The position numbers were made by a program, and so were the translations under genes. Under the pieces are notes generated by a model. The model was not told the origin of the DNA and did not search any database. It saw only the letters and a program-made list of their open reading frames with translations. 64,000 bases of DNA from contig OZ025837.1 of the NCBI GenBank assembly GCA_964019425.1, positions 491,001 to 555,000 of the forward strand, read 5' to 3'. Shown here piece by piece: positions 21,801-34,048 of this stretch. Within the stretch, counting starts at the first letter, position 1. Each line of letters starts with the position of its first letter. This DNA is from Flectonema sp. DT1601. Its lineage: Eukaryota; Euglenozoa; Diplonemea; Diplonemida; Diplonemidae.

Positions 21801-24456
21801 CTTTTCTCTCCTGTTGTGACAAACACAAAATACACACACAGCTTACAGTGTGTTCTTTGTGTATGTTTTCTTCAGGTGTGAGTAGTTTTTTTTGTTCTTG
21901 CTCTTCAGGGAGGGCCTTAGCCAAAAGCTAACAGTCCAAATCTCACCTGGAAATTCAACTCTAAGTGTTTCTCACTTAGAATTTTATTTTTATGTTCGTT
22001 TTCTATCCCTTCTCCTATCCCTTTTGTTCAAAATAAGCGGGAGGAAATTCTCTCATTCACGCTAAGATGCACTCTGAACTTTGATTTTTTGATCTGAGTG
22101 TGAGGGAATGACCTGTTAGTGCATTGGGCATAGGCTGGGCTGCAGTTTAGATGTCTTAGGTGTTAATAGGGGGTTCCTCTTAGCATTTTTCTTTGTTCCC
22201 ACCTTATGATTTTCTTGAAGAAAAAAAATAGAAGTCATAATGGTGCTTCCCTCTGGAAGGGTTGTAAGCCATGGTGTCCAACTAAATTAAAGGACAAGTC
22301 TGGGATAATCCCTGCCAGAGGGGCGAGTATTCTACCATGGTTGAAATACTCTGGCAACTGATCTTCAATTTTATGTTGTTTGTTAGCTGCTGGTGTATCT
22401 TGATCATGTGTTGATACTTGCATTTTTTTATTTGTAATCTTCTATTACAATCCTCTTTTTGTTCTGGTCTGTTACTTCATTTGTCTTGTTTAACTTCAGT
22501 TATATCCATTTTACTTTTTATTGTTTCCCATCTACTTTTTATTTTCTATTAGTTCTGGTCAGAAACTCCTGGGCAGCAAGAAGGAAAGCAGTTTAGTACT
22601 TCTGGGTGTTTGGCATCACCCCCCATAGTGAGCAAGTACAACAGGTAGCATTGGTAGTCTGTTGATCCTGAGTGATCCCAGCTACAGTTTTGTTTTTCTT
22701 TCTTTTTTTTAGAAGAAGATCAGGACATCCAAGCACTGCTGGATAGTTGCTGAATGCAGGGCCTGCCTGTGGCATTATAATAACAGGCTAAGTCATTTGT
22801 AGTTCATAGTTTACCTTTGATTTTATAACTTCACACAGGGTACTATGAACGATGAGAGATCCAGTGGGATCACTCAGGGTCTAGTAGAGACCACCAATGT
22901 TGTGCGTTGATAGGCAAGGTGACCAACCTTGACATTCTTTCTTTTCTCTCCTGTTGTGACAAACACAAAATACACACACAGCTTACAGTGTGTTCTTTGT
23001 GTATGTTTTCTTCAGGTGTGAGTAGTTTTTTTGTTCTTGCTCTTCAGGGAGGGCCTTAGCCAAAAGCTAACAGTCCAAATCTCACCTGGAAATTCAACTC
23101 AGTCCTTGTCAGTTTTGGCATCAAACTTGTAATGGTTTAATCATTACAGGTTATTTACTGAAATATTTGTTCTAAAAGTTGCTAAGTATTTCTCACTTAG
23201 AAATTTTTTATTTTTTTATTTTCAGCTTAATTAGCTACAAATTGTTTCTACTAAGTGTTTCTCACTTAGATTTTTTTTTTGCTTTTCAGCTCCTTAAAAG
23301 CTGCTAAGTGTTTCTGCTAAGTGTTTCTCACTTAGAATTTTATTTTTATGTTCGTTTTCTATCCCTTCTCCTATCCCTTTTGTTCAAAATAAGCGGGAGG
23401 AAATTCTCTCATTCACGCTAAGATGCACTCTGAACTTTGATTTTTTGATCTGAGTGTGAGGGAATGACCTGTTAGTGCATTGGGCATAGGCTGGGCTGCA
23501 GTTTAGATGTCTTAGGTGTTAATAGGGGGTTCCTCTTAGCATTTTTCTTTGTTCCCACCTTATGATTTTCTTGAAGAAAAAAAATAGAAGTCATAATGGT
23601 GCTTCCCTCTGGAAGGGTTGTAAGCCATGGTGTCCAACTAAATTAAAGGACAAGTCTGGGATAATCCCTGCCAGAGGGGCGAGTATTCTACCATGGTTGA
23701 AATACTCTGGCAACTGATCTTCAATTTTATGTTGTTTGTTAGCTGCTGGTGTATCTTGATCATGTGTTGATACTTGCATTTTTTTATTTGTAATCTTCTA
23801 TTACAATCCTCTTTTTGTTCTGGTCTGTTACTTCATTTGTCTTGTTTAACTTCAGTTATATCCATTTTACTTTTTATTGTTTCCCATCTACTTTTTATTT
23901 TCTATTAGTTCTGGTCAGAAACTCCTGGGCAGCAAGAAGGAAAGCAGTTTAGTACTTCTGGGTGTTTGGCATCACCCCCCATAGTGAGCAAGTACAACAG
24001 GTAGCATTGGTAGTCTGTTGATCCTGAGTGATCCCAGCTACAGTTTTGTTTTTCTTTCTTTTTTTTAGAAGAAGATCAGGACATCCAAGCACTGCTGGAT
24101 AGTTGCTGAATGCAGGGCCTGCCTGTGGCATTATAATAACAGGCTAAGTCATTTGTAGTTCATAGTTTACCTTTGATTTTATAACTTCACACAGGGTACT
24201 ATGAACGATGAGAGATCCAGTGGGATCACTCAGGGTCTAGTAGAGACCACCAATGTTGTGCGTTGATAGGCAAGGTGACCAACCTTGACATTCTTTCTTT
24301 TCTCTCCTGTTGTGACAAACACAAAATACACACACAGCTTACAGTGTGTTCTTTGTGTATGTTTTCTTCAGGTGTGAGTAGTTTTTTTGTTCTTGCTCTT
24401 CAGGGAGGGCCTTAGCCAAAAGCTAACAGTCCAAATCTCACCTGGAAATTCAACTC
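18851..24456 (-). repeat. Repeat family C array, about 4.3 units of 1,356-1,358 bp
   Basis: The anchor atcaggacatccaagcactg occurs at about 18863, 20221, 21579, 22721 and 24077. The spacings are 1358, 1358, 1142 and 1356, and the short unit has lost about 216 bases at 21960. Two subfamilies are seen: units left of 21960 have attagtgcattgggtatagg and tctagattatg; those to the right have gttagtgcattgggcatagg and tcttgatcatg. Hairpins per unit include GATCC-AGTG-GGATC, GGTCT-AGTAG-AGACC, TTAGC-CAAAA-GCTAA, CTAAGTG-TTTCT-CACTTAG (several), TGTAATG-loop-CATTACA, GGGTG-TTTGGCAT-CACCC and AGAAG/CTTCT. Three short minus-strand frames recur in every unit. They overlap hairpins, resemble no family, and are not called. 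Confidence 0.9.
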
Positions 24457-25005
24457 ACTTTCCGTTTTTTTTCTTTTTAAAATAAAAAGAATTTAAAAAA
24501 AAAAAAAAAAAAAGAGTAAACAATGTTATCATTGTTTTTTTTTATCGATCGACTATGTCGATTACTTTCTATTTTCCGTCCTAGTCAAGACGCTAAACTG
24601 ATTGTTTTTTTTTTCAAAATTAATAAAAAAGAATAAAAAAAAACAAAAAAAAAAAGAATAAACAATGTTATCATTGTTTTTTTTTTATCGTTCGACTTTG
24701 TCGACTAATTTTTATTTTCCGTTTTTTTTTCTTTAAAAATAAATAAAAAGAATTTAAAAAAAAAAAAAAAAAAAGAATAAACAATGTTATCATTGTTTTT
24801 TTATCGATCGACTATGTCGATCACTTTCTATTTTCCGTCCTGGTCAAGACGCTAAACTGATTGTTTTTTCTTTAAAATAATAAAAAGGATTAAAAAAAAA
24901 AAAAAAAAAAAAAAAGAATAAACAATGTTATCATTGTTTTTTATCGATCGACTATGTCGATCACTTTCTATTTTCCGTCCTGGTCAAGACGCTAAACTGA
25001 TTGTT
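24457..25005 (+). repeat. Satellite E array 4, left flank of the LINE
   Basis: Five half-units, the last broken after GACGCTAAACTGATTGTTTT where the LINE begins. The same stretch recurs at about 32370-32930, but without the LINE. Confidence 0.85.
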
Positions 25006-28000
25006 TTTGCTGATGATTTACAACTTACCACGTCATCAAAGGCGGGGGCAAAATTGCTAATCAAGTCGCTCGAACAGTTTCTTTCCTGGTCTCGTGGTAT
25101 GAAAGCGAAACCCCAGAAATGCATTGCCCACAGCTTTGTACAAGGGAAACCAGCTAACCCGGACCTGAAGATTAACAATGTTCCGATTACGAATCTCCAG
25201 GAAGCTGGAGAGTTCAAATACCTCGGGCGTTGGTTTGAGCCGAACGCCAAAGAACAGAAATTGCGAGAGCGCCTGACCACTTTTACCAGGAATTTTTTAA
25301 AAAAAGTCGACGCCATGCCACTGTATGGGTCTCAGAAGGCTTGGTCTGTCCAACACTTGTTATTGTCAAGGTTAACATGGAGTTTAATGATCCATGACTT
25401 ATCTCTCCCTTTTGCCAAAAAAATGGACAAAATTATTAAACCTTTTTTGAAGAAATGGTGGGGATTTGTCCGCTCTGCGAACACAGTCATCCTTTTTACC
25501 GGTTCAAAGAACACTGTTGGTCTCAGACACAAAAGAGTTGAGACGCTATATAAACAAGCGCAATCAATTAAACTAGACATCCTCAGATCCTCACAGGACT
25601 CTGACATGCACGGTGTCTACAATGTTATTATGGAGAAATCGTCCAACTGGTCGAAAAAGTTTTCAGCTTCTGCTGAGTGGGAGCGCCTTATTAAGTTTTT
25701 TTCTTACCGTTCTCTTGCGAAGCAATCAGCTGGTCTTGGTCACCGATTGCGCGATCTACGTACTACTCGCCCCGATCTCCTTAAGCGTTTTGAAGTGGAA
25801 GCCACAGATGAACTACTGAACTCTTTGAATAAATTACAAGTCCAAGGTCAGTGGAAGGAGTGGTCTAAATGTATGATAAACGATTTCACCTGGAATAAGG
25901 TACTTAGGGAGGGAAATCCTGCCTATATCTCATTTCAACTGAAAGCGGTTACAAACACCCTCCCCTCACAAGATAATTTAAAGAGGTGGAACATCACCAA
26001 TGTGGACCAAAATTGTGTTTTGTGTGGCAAAGTGAATCCTACCCTCAGGCATGTCTTAACAGGCTGTCCTGTCTCTTTAACACAAGGGAGGTTCACGTGG
26101 CGTCACGACAGCGTTCTAAAACGCATTGTTATCTTCTTGGAAGAGTTGATAATAAAAGCCAACAAAAGAAAAGAAAACCTCCCGCCTCCCTCTCAAACTT
26201 TTTTAAAAACAGGGGAAAATAAACCCCTAGAAAGAATTTCTAAAGAGACAGGCGAACTTTCACTAGCGAATGATTGGGTCATCCTCGACGATGTCGGTGA
26301 TAACCGCCTAATTGTTCCTCTTGAAGTGTGCCATGTCTCGTCCTCTCTAAGACCAGACATTTTTATTTATTCTTTTTTTGCGAAAAGAGCACTGATTCTG
26401 GAGCTGACGTGTCCAAATGAAGATCGTTTCGAAACCTCTCATGTCTTAAAGGAAAAGAAATACCTAAAGCTAAGAGACTCGATCATCGCTAATGGCTTCG
26501 ACTGTAACATTTTTACTATTGAAGTTGGCGTACGAGGAAACATCTGCATGGACCAGCTGAACATCTGGACACGTCACATCGGTTCACCTTTAGCACCAAC
26601 AAAAGCTTTATTTTGTGAATGCACCAGAATCGCCAGACAGTGCTCATATGTTCTGTTCCAGACGAGGAACCTCCCCACGTGGCATTCAAGACCACTAATG
26701 CGCAGCATTAAAGAAGAACCTGCCACTGCAAGTTTTATAAAAGATGGTAAAGAAATCTTCCCTGTGGAAGAAGTCAAAATCCACAAAGTAACAAAACTGA
26801 AAACGATCGAAAAGCTCACCATTGAAAGATCGTGGCTTGAGAAATGTTTTATCTGGCAAACTTGTTACGCATCGGCTCTTTCTATTCTACTTATTGCCAA
26901 TGGTTCTTCCTCCCCGGCCCCTTCTGTTTTGTTAGATGAGGATGAGCTCACTGGACTCTCCTTGTCATTCTCTTCTATTTCTTCCATCTCTTTCCAGACT
27001 CCCCCACCTGAACTCATGTCAACGGGATCGCAAACACTTCCTGCTGATTTCGCTATAGTGATAAGAACTCAATCTGACATGGGTTCTCAAACCCCCTTGT
27101 ACAAAAAAAAAGAAGGAAAATTAAGGCTGAAACTTTCCTTGAAATGCCAGATTTTAGAAAACGAATTAGAGCAAATGAAAGAACGAATTTTTTATGTTCT
27201 ATTTTTATTTTACTTTAATGCGATGTCAGCCTCCCTCGAGAAAGACAAGCAGTTACTAAATGGATTACCTGTTGAGATCAAAGCTACCAACCAGGATCCA
27301 TCCTCACTTCCTCCTGCGCCCCCTGTTTTAATTATTGAAAAAGATAGAAAAGAATATGAACTTCTGGAAGGAGTAATTCAACGGTTAACAGCAGAACGCG
27401 ATGAATCGAAGACTTCTCTTTCTGCACTAGTTCGACAATATGACTTAGTGGAAGATTACAGGAAACGTGAGCTCGCAAATCTGACTCAGAGAGCAGACCT
27501 ATCGGAAATGGCGCTCTTTAATTACCATCAAAGGTTTGTTCTTCTGTCGAACGAATTGGAGACCAAATGTAATGAGGAAAGAGAAAGTAAAATAAGACTT
27601 TTCTATACTCAACAGGAGGTCGAGAGTTTGCGTGCCGCGCGTCCCCGTATGACCCACTTTAGTCAACAAGTTTCCCCCCGAACCCCCGTTCTATATGAAT
27701 CTGTTGCTATGATGAAGATAGCAAAGAACTACCTCTCGCTCTTTACAACTACGAGTAGTCTTTTTACTCCTCTTATTAAACCCCTTATCCCTACCCTTAA
27801 TTATATCACCCCTCTTTGTCCTCTAGCCTCAATTCCTCCGACAATGCCGCAGAGTGAAGCTCTCGACCGCACGCCGACCAAGATTTTACGACAAGAGAGT
27901 CACGTTATCTCCGTTAAAGAGAATACACCTATTGCGAGACAATGGTCCGAGGGTAGGATTGACTTACTCGAGAATTACTGTCGAGCAGTAGATGACTCTC

Positions 28001-28377
28001 TCGAAACAAACGAGAAAGCGGCAGAGCTCTCAGAACAACTTCTGGATGCCCAACTTCGCCTCTCGGAGCTGAATCACCAACGGTGTACAACTCACGCAGA
28101 GCAGCTTGAGCAATCCATGATGTTAACGGGACTGGCGAGCGATTTAAATGCTCAACTCGCCTTGGCACGGTCTCAAATTGCGGCCCTGAAGTTCCAATTA
28201 GCTTCATGGGCAGAAGGTTTGAGTCCGCCAGACACAGAAGAACATGAGGAAAATGAAACTCCGCCGAGAAAGTCTGAGCGTTCAACTCTGAAAAAACGAA
28301 CCCCTCCATCAAGATATCGTTACAATCGAAGGAGATGTTCTGCTGATGACGTTCACGGTGACTCCACCCCCTTGTAA
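25006..28377 (+). CDS. 5'-truncated R2/NeSL-type LINE protein: RT end, zinc knuckle, restriction-like endonuclease, coiled-coil tail
   Basis: A frame open from 24925 gives 1,150 residues, of which the first 27 are satellite E. LINE sequence starts at the reverse transcriptase active-site motif FADD (residues 28-31), so most of the RT domain is missing. An RT thumb-like region follows, then a C-x2-C-x8-H-x4-C zinc motif (C364, C367, H376, C381). The restriction-like endonuclease has RPD at 476-478 and ELTCP at 493-497. This order (RT, CCHC, endonuclease after RT) defines the R2/NeSL/CRE group, which nicks DNA and primes cDNA synthesis on it. An unusual extension of about 550 residues follows, with three coiled-coil stretches (about 730-760, 800-910, 990-1080) and a basic end. 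The true start is lost, and the ATG at 24925 is a chance satellite codon. It cannot encode an active RT. Confidence 0.85.
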   Translation, partial: FADDLQLTTSSKAGAKLLIKSLEQFLSWSRGMKAKPQKCIAHSFVQGKPANPDLKINNVPITNLQEAGEFKYLGRWFEPNAKEQKLRERLTTFTRNFLKKVDAMPLYGSQKAWSVQHLLLSRLTWSLMIHDLSLPFAKKMDKIIKPFLKKWWGFVRSANTVILFTGSKNTVGLRHKRVETLYKQAQSIKLDILRSSQDSDMHGVYNVIMEKSSNWSKKFSASAEWERLIKFFSYRSLAKQSAGLGHRLRDLRTTRPDLLKRFEVEATDELLNSLNKLQVQGQWKEWSKCMINDFTWNKVLREGNPAYISFQLKAVTNTLPSQDNLKRWNITNVDQNCVLCGKVNPTLRHVLTGCPVSLTQGRFTWRHDSVLKRIVIFLEELIIKANKRKENLPPPSQTFLKTGENKPLERISKETGELSLANDWVILDDVGDNRLIVPLEVCHVSSSLRPDIFIYSFFAKRALILELTCPNEDRFETSHVLKEKKYLKLRDSIIANGFDCNIFTIEVGVRGNICMDQLNIWTRHIGSPLAPTKALFCECTRIARQCSYVLFQTRNLPTWHSRPLMRSIKEEPATASFIKDGKEIFPVEEVKIHKVTKLKTIEKLTIERSWLEKCFIWQTCYASALSILLIANGSSSPAPSVLLDEDELTGLSLSFSSISSISFQTPPPELMSTGSQTLPADFAIVIRTQSDMGSQTPLYKKKEGKLRLKLSLKCQILENELEQMKERIFYVLFLFYFNAMSASLEKDKQLLNGLPVEIKATNQDPSSLPPAPPVLIIEKDRKEYELLEGVIQRLTAERDESKTSLSALVRQYDLVEDYRKRELANLTQRADLSEMALFNYHQRFVLLSNELETKCNEERESKIRLFYTQQEVESLRAARPRMTHFSQQVSPRTPVLYESVAMMKIAKNYLSLFTTTSSLFTPLIKPLIPTLNYITPLCPLASIPPTMPQSEALDRTPTKILRQESHVISVKENTPIARQWSEGRIDLLENYCRAVDDSLETNEKAAELSEQLLDAQLRLSELNHQRCTTHAEQLEQSMMLTGLASDLNAQLALARSQIAALKFQLASWAEGLSPPDTEEHEENETPPRKSERSTLKKRTPPSRYRYNRRRCSADDVHGDSTPL

Positions 28378-28588
28378 TTCTCTTTTCCTTACTTTCACAT
28401 CACTTTGTTTATTTAGTTTTTTAGCTTATTTATTATTTATTGTTCGTTTTTGTTTGTATTATTTTATCGATATGTTTATGTCCGTCAGATCATAACGTTA
28501 ATCAGGTTAATTGTTAATTGTTAATTATAAATGGTCTAAACCCCAATCCAAGTTCCCAAGGCTTGGCATAGATTTGAGTGACGCCTTA
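28378..28588 (+). other. LINE 3' untranslated region, proximal part
   Basis: T-rich, with ttaatcaggttaattg-like direct repeats near 28498-28530. No gene seen. Identical to 12209-12419 as far as I compared. Confidence 0.6.
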
Positions 28589-28626
28589 CTGGCCTCCTCA
28601 TCCTCTATGAGTGGTGAGGGGGCCAG
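28589..28626 (+). other. 12-bp hairpin followed by a T20 tract (LINE copy)
   Basis: Same fold as 12420-12457: a CTGGCCTCCTCA arm, a 14-base loop and a TGAGGGGGCCAG arm, then CAATGG and poly(T). A short 3'-UTR structure is known to be required for template recognition in R2 elements. Whether this hairpin has that role is inference. Confidence 0.65.
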
Positions 28627-30334
28627 CAATGGTTTTTTTTTTTTTTTTTTTTTCTCTTATTTCTTTTTTTCTTTTTCTTTTACTCTAATATGAAATATTT
28701 TTGAACAAAATGTGATTATTAATTTAAAAAAAAAAAAAAAAATAATAATGTAAATGAATAATAAAAAAAAAAAAAAAAAAAACATGCCTTGGGAATACAA
28801 TCAAAGCCCCAATTAATCGGTCCTTTCTTTTTCCTTCTTGTCAAGTGATCGCTCCACTCGTCGATCACCAAAACCGATTGTATTTATATCTGTTCTTTTC
28901 TCAACGATCGGCTATACCGACCATTTTTTTTTATAAATAATTGTTTTCTTCTTCTCGACGATCAGATCCAATTGATCGACCTTTTTTTTTTTTTTTTTTC
29001 CTTTATTCCTTCCATCCCTCCCGCTCCCCTAATTTTAAAAAAAACAAGATCAGCTCAGCTTGATCGTTAATCTTTTTTTCTTTTTTTAATTTAAACTGAT
29101 TGTATTTATATCTGTTTATTTTTCTCGACGATCGGCTATACCGATCAACCTTTAAAATAATTTCTTCTTCTCGACGATCAGATCCAATTGATCAACCTTT
29201 TCTTTTTTTTTTTCCTCTATTCCTTCCATCCCTCCCGCTCCCCTATTTGTAATAAAAACAAGATCAGCTCAGCTTGATCGTTAATCTTTTTTTCTTTTTT
29301 TAATTTAAACTGATTGTATTTATATCTGTTTATTTTTCTCAACGATCGGCTATACCGATCAACCTTTAAAATAATTTCTTCTTCTCGACGATCAGATCCA
29401 ATTGATCAACCTTTTCTTTTTTTTTCCTCTATTCCTTCCATCCCTCCCGCTCCCCTATTTGTAATAAAAACAAGATCAGCTCAGCTTGATCGTTAATCTT
29501 TTTTTCTTTTTTTAATTTAAACTGATTGTATTTATATCTGTTTATTTTTCTCAACGATCGGCTATACCGATCAACCTTTAAAATAATTTCTTCTTCTCGA
29601 CGATCAGATCCAATTGATCAACCTTTTCTTTTTTTTTCCTCTATTCCTTCCATCCCTCCCGCTCCCCTATTTGTAATAAAAACAAGATCAGCTCAGCTTG
29701 ATCGTTAATTTTTTTTTCTTTCTTTTTTGTTGGTCCTAGTCAAGACCTTAAACTGACTAACCGGTCTTAATTTTAAATAAGTGTTAACCTAGTTTCTCTT
29801 TTCCTTTTCAATTTCCTTTTAATACTCTCTATCTGGTCTGTTATGTCATATTTCTCATTTAATTTTATCATCCATTTTACTTTTCACTGTTTCCCATCTA
29901 CATTTTATTTTCAAATAGTTACGGTCTGTTAAAAAAAAAAAAAAAAAGTTTAAATAAGTTAAATTGAACATGTTAACTCAATTCCTCAATTCTTCCGTCA
30001 TGGTCATGACATTCTTTTTCGCTTCTCTAATGCACAAGAGATACCATCACTCATGAGATACCAACGCACATACGAGATACCAGCACTCCAGAGATACCGA
30101 CACGCTAGAGATACCAAGTCACTTGAGATACCTCCTTGTAAATTAATTCCCGGTATTTCAAATTTGAATTGATAGTGTCAACTCTGCTTGCTGCTCTTGT
30201 TAATGTGTTGTCTCCTGAAAGTGATCTTAACTCCTGTAAAAAGAAAAAAAAAAAGAAATCAAAAAAGAAGAATTTTCAAACGAAGTTATAACAACCCCTA
30301 CCACCCATTATGATCAATTCCGCTTGTTTTTTTT
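28627..30334 (+). repeat. LINE 3' region: repeat F x4, C-like and E-like segments, GAGATACC x6
   Basis: Copy of 12458-14165 at an offset of 16,169. Repeat F units occupy about 28872-29717, the E-like and C-like segments about 29730-29930, and the GAGATACC cluster 30038-30132. No poly(A) end or target-site duplication could be placed because satellite E begins directly after. Confidence 0.75.
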
Positions 30335-31155
30335 TTTTTTTTAAAACAAAAAAAAAAATAAAAAATTATAAAAGATTAAACAATGTTATCATTGTATTTT
30401 TATCGATCGACTATGTCGATTACTTTCTATTTTCCGTCCTGGTCAAGACGCTAAACTGATTGTTTTTTTTTTTTTTTTCAAAATTAATAAAAAAGAATAT
30501 AAAAAAAAAAATAAAAAAAAGAATAAACAATGTTATCATTGTTTTTTTATCGTTCGACTTTGTCGACTAATTTCTATTTTCCGTTTTTCTTCTTAAAAAA
30601 TAAATAAAAAGAATTTAAAAAAAAAAAAAAAAAAAGAATAAACAATGTTATCATTGTTTTTTTATCGATCGACTATGTCGATTACTTTCTATTTTCCGTC
30701 CTGGTCAAGACGCTAAACTGATTGGTTTTTTTTTTTTTTTCAAAATTAATAAAAAAGAATAAAAAAAAAAAATAAAAAAAAGAATAAACAATGTTATCAT
30801 TGTTTTTTTATCGTTCGACTTTGTCGACTAATTTCTATTTTCCGTTTTTTTTTCTTAAAAAATAAATAAAAAGAATTTAAAAAAAAAAAAAAAAAAAAAA
30901 GAATAAACAATGTTATCATTGTTTTTTTATCGATCGACTTTGTCGACTAATTTCTATTTTCCGTCCTGGTCAAGACGCTAAACTGATTGTTTTTTCTAAA
31001 TAAATAAAAAGAATAAAAAAAAAAAAAAAAAAAAAAAGATTAAACAATGTTATCATTGTTTTTTTTATCGATCGACTATGTCGATTACTTTCTATTTTCC
31101 GTCCTGGTCAGGACGCTAAACTGATTGTTTTTTCTTTAAAAAATAAATAAAAAGA

Positions 31156-31188
<33 letters not shown>

Positions 31189-32127
31189 ATAAACAATGTT
31201 ATCATTGTTTTGTTATCGATCGACTTTGTCGACTAATTTCTATTTTCCGTCCTGGTCAAGACGCTAAACTGATGTTTTTTCTTTAAAAAATAAATAAAAA
31301 GAATTAAAAAAAAAAAAAAAAAAAAAAAAAAGAATAAACAATGTTATCATTGTTTTTTTATCGATCGACTATGTCGATCACTTTCTATTTCCCGTCCTGG
31401 TCAGGACGCTAAACTGATTGTTTTTTCTTTAAAAATAAATAAAAAGAATAAAAAAAAAAAAAAAAGGAATAAACAATGTTATCATTGTTTTTATTTTATC
31501 GATCGACTATGTCGATTACTTTCTATTTTCCGTCCTGGTCAAGACGCTAAACTGATTGTTTTTTCTTTAAAAAATAAAAAGAAGGATTTAAAAAAAAAAA
31601 AAAAAAAAAAAAGAATAAACAATGTTATCATTGTTTTTTTATCGATCGACTATGTCGATCACTTTCTATTTTTCGTCCTGGTCAAGACGCTAAACTGATT
31701 GTTTTTTCTTTAAAAATAATAAAAAGGATTTAAAAAAAAAAAAAAAAAAAAAAAAAGAATAAACAATGTTATCATTGTTTTTTTATCGATCGACTATGTC
31801 GATCACTTTCTATTTTCCGTCCTGGTCAAGACGCAAAACTGATTGTTTTTTTTCAAAATTAATAAAAAAGAATACAAAAAAAAATAAAAAAAAAAGAATA
31901 AACAATGTTATCATTGTTTTTTTTTATCGTTCGACGTTGTTGACTAATTTCTAGTTTCCGTTTTTTTTTTTTCTTTTTAAAAAATAAATAAAAAGATTTA
32001 AAAAAAAAAAAAAAGAATAAACAATGTTATCATTGTTTTTTTTATCGATCGACTATGTCGATTACTTTCTATTTTCCGTCCTGGTCAAGACGCTAAACTG
32101 ATTGTTTTTTCTTTAAAAAAAAAAAAG

Positions 32128-32162
<35 letters not shown>

Positions 32163-32936
32163 TAAACAATGTTATCATTGTTTTTTTTTATCGATCGACT
32201 ATGTCGATCACTTTCTATTTTCCGTCCTGGTCAAGACGCTAAACTGATTGTTTTTTTTTCAAAATTAATAAAAAAGAATATAAAAAAAAAAAATAAAAAA
32301 AAAAGAATAAACAATGTTATCATTGTTTTTTTTTTATCGTTCGACTTTGTCGACTAATTTCTATTTTCCGTTTTTTTTCTTTTTAAAATAAAAAGAATTT
32401 AAAAAAAAAAAAAAAAAAAGAGTAAACAATGTTATCATTGTTTTTTTTTATCGATCGACTATGTCGATTACTTTCTATTTTCCGTCCTAGTCAAGACGCT
32501 AAACTGATTGTTTTTTTTTTCAAAATTAATAAAAAAGAATAAAAAAAAACAAAAAAAAAAAGAATAAACAATGTTATCATTGTTTTTTTTTTATCGTTCG
32601 ACTTTGTCGACTAATTTTTATTTTCCGTTTTTTTTTCTTTAAAAATAAATAAAAAGAATTTAAAAAAAAAAAAAAAAAAAAGAATAAACAATGTTATCAT
32701 TGTTTTTTTATCGATCGACTATGTCGATCACTTTCTATTTTCCGTCCTGGTCAAGACGCTAAACTGATTGTTTTTTCTTTAAAATAATAAAAAGGATTAA
32801 AAAAAAAAAAAAAAAAAAAAAAGAATAAACAATGTTATCATTGTTTTTTATCGATCGACTATGTCGATCACTTTCTATTTTCCGTCCTGGTCAAGACGCT
32901 AAACTGATTGTTTTTTCTTTAAAAAATAATTAAAAG

Positions 32937-32973
<37 letters not shown>

Positions 32974-33793
32974 ATAAACAATGTTATCATTGTTTTTTTA
33001 TCGATCGACTATGTCGATCACTTTCAATTTTCCGTCCTGGTCAGGACGCTAAACTGATTGTTTTTTCTTTAAAAATAAATAAAAAGAATAAAAAAAAAAA
33101 AAAAAAAAAAGGAATAAACAATGTTATCATTGTTTTTTTTTTATCGATCGACTATGTCGATTACTTTCTATTTTCCGCCCTGGTCAAGACGCTAAACTGA
33201 TTGTTTTTCTTTAAAATAATTAAAAGGATTTAAAAAAAAAAAAAAAAAAAAAAAAGAATAAACAATGTTATCATTGTTTTTTTTCTATCGATCGACTATG
33301 TCGATCACTTTCAATTTTCCGTCCTGGTCAGGACGCTAAACTGATTGTTTTTTCTTTAAAAATAAATAAAAAGAATAAAAAAAAAAAAAAAAAAAAAAGG
33401 AATAAACAATGTTATCATTGTTTTTTTTCTATCGATCGACTATGTCGATCACTTTCAATTTTCCGTCCTGGTCAGGACGCTAAACTGATTGTTTTTTCTT
33501 TAAAAATAAATAAAAAGAATAAAAAAAAAAAAAAAAAAAAAAGGAATAAACAATGTTATCATTGTTTTTTTTCTATCGATCGACTATGTCGATCACTTTC
33601 AATTTTCCGTCCTGGTCAGGACGCTAAACTGATTGTTTTTTCTTTAAAAATAAATAAAAAGAATAAAAAAAAAAAAAAAAAAAAAAGGAATAAACAATGT
33701 TATCATTGTTTTTTTTCTATCGATCGACTATGTCGATTAATTTCTATTTTCCGTCCTGATCGAGACGCTAAACTGATTGTTTCTTTTTTTAAA
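30335..33793 (+). repeat. Satellite E array 5, the longest
   Basis: About 28 half-units. The left part (to about 31995) is shared with 14166-16148, the middle with 24457-25005, and the right part inverted with 16613-18508. The last unit contains CGTCCTG-AT-CGAGACG. Confidence 0.9.
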
Positions 33794-34017
33794 TAATAAA
33801 TAAAAAAAAAAAGAAAAAAAAAAAAAAAAAAAAGAGCATCTCCCTGCTATCCTCATATCCCCACAATAATATTATACCTTTTCATTTTCTCTTTCCTTTT
33901 CTGGTCTTTTTTTTTTCTTTTTTTCCTTTTTCATACAACGTTTTTTATTTATATTTTATTTTTTTTTTTTTTTTTTCATGTTTGATTATTTCCTCTTCAT
34001 ATTTTTTTTCTATTCTT

Positions 34018-34048
<31 letters not shown>

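Noticed and set aside
18851-24456. Recurrent 60-64-codon minus-strand frames in repeat C
   Set aside because: They are conserved only because the units are near-identical copies. They overlap hairpins, and diverged C fragments do not keep the frames.
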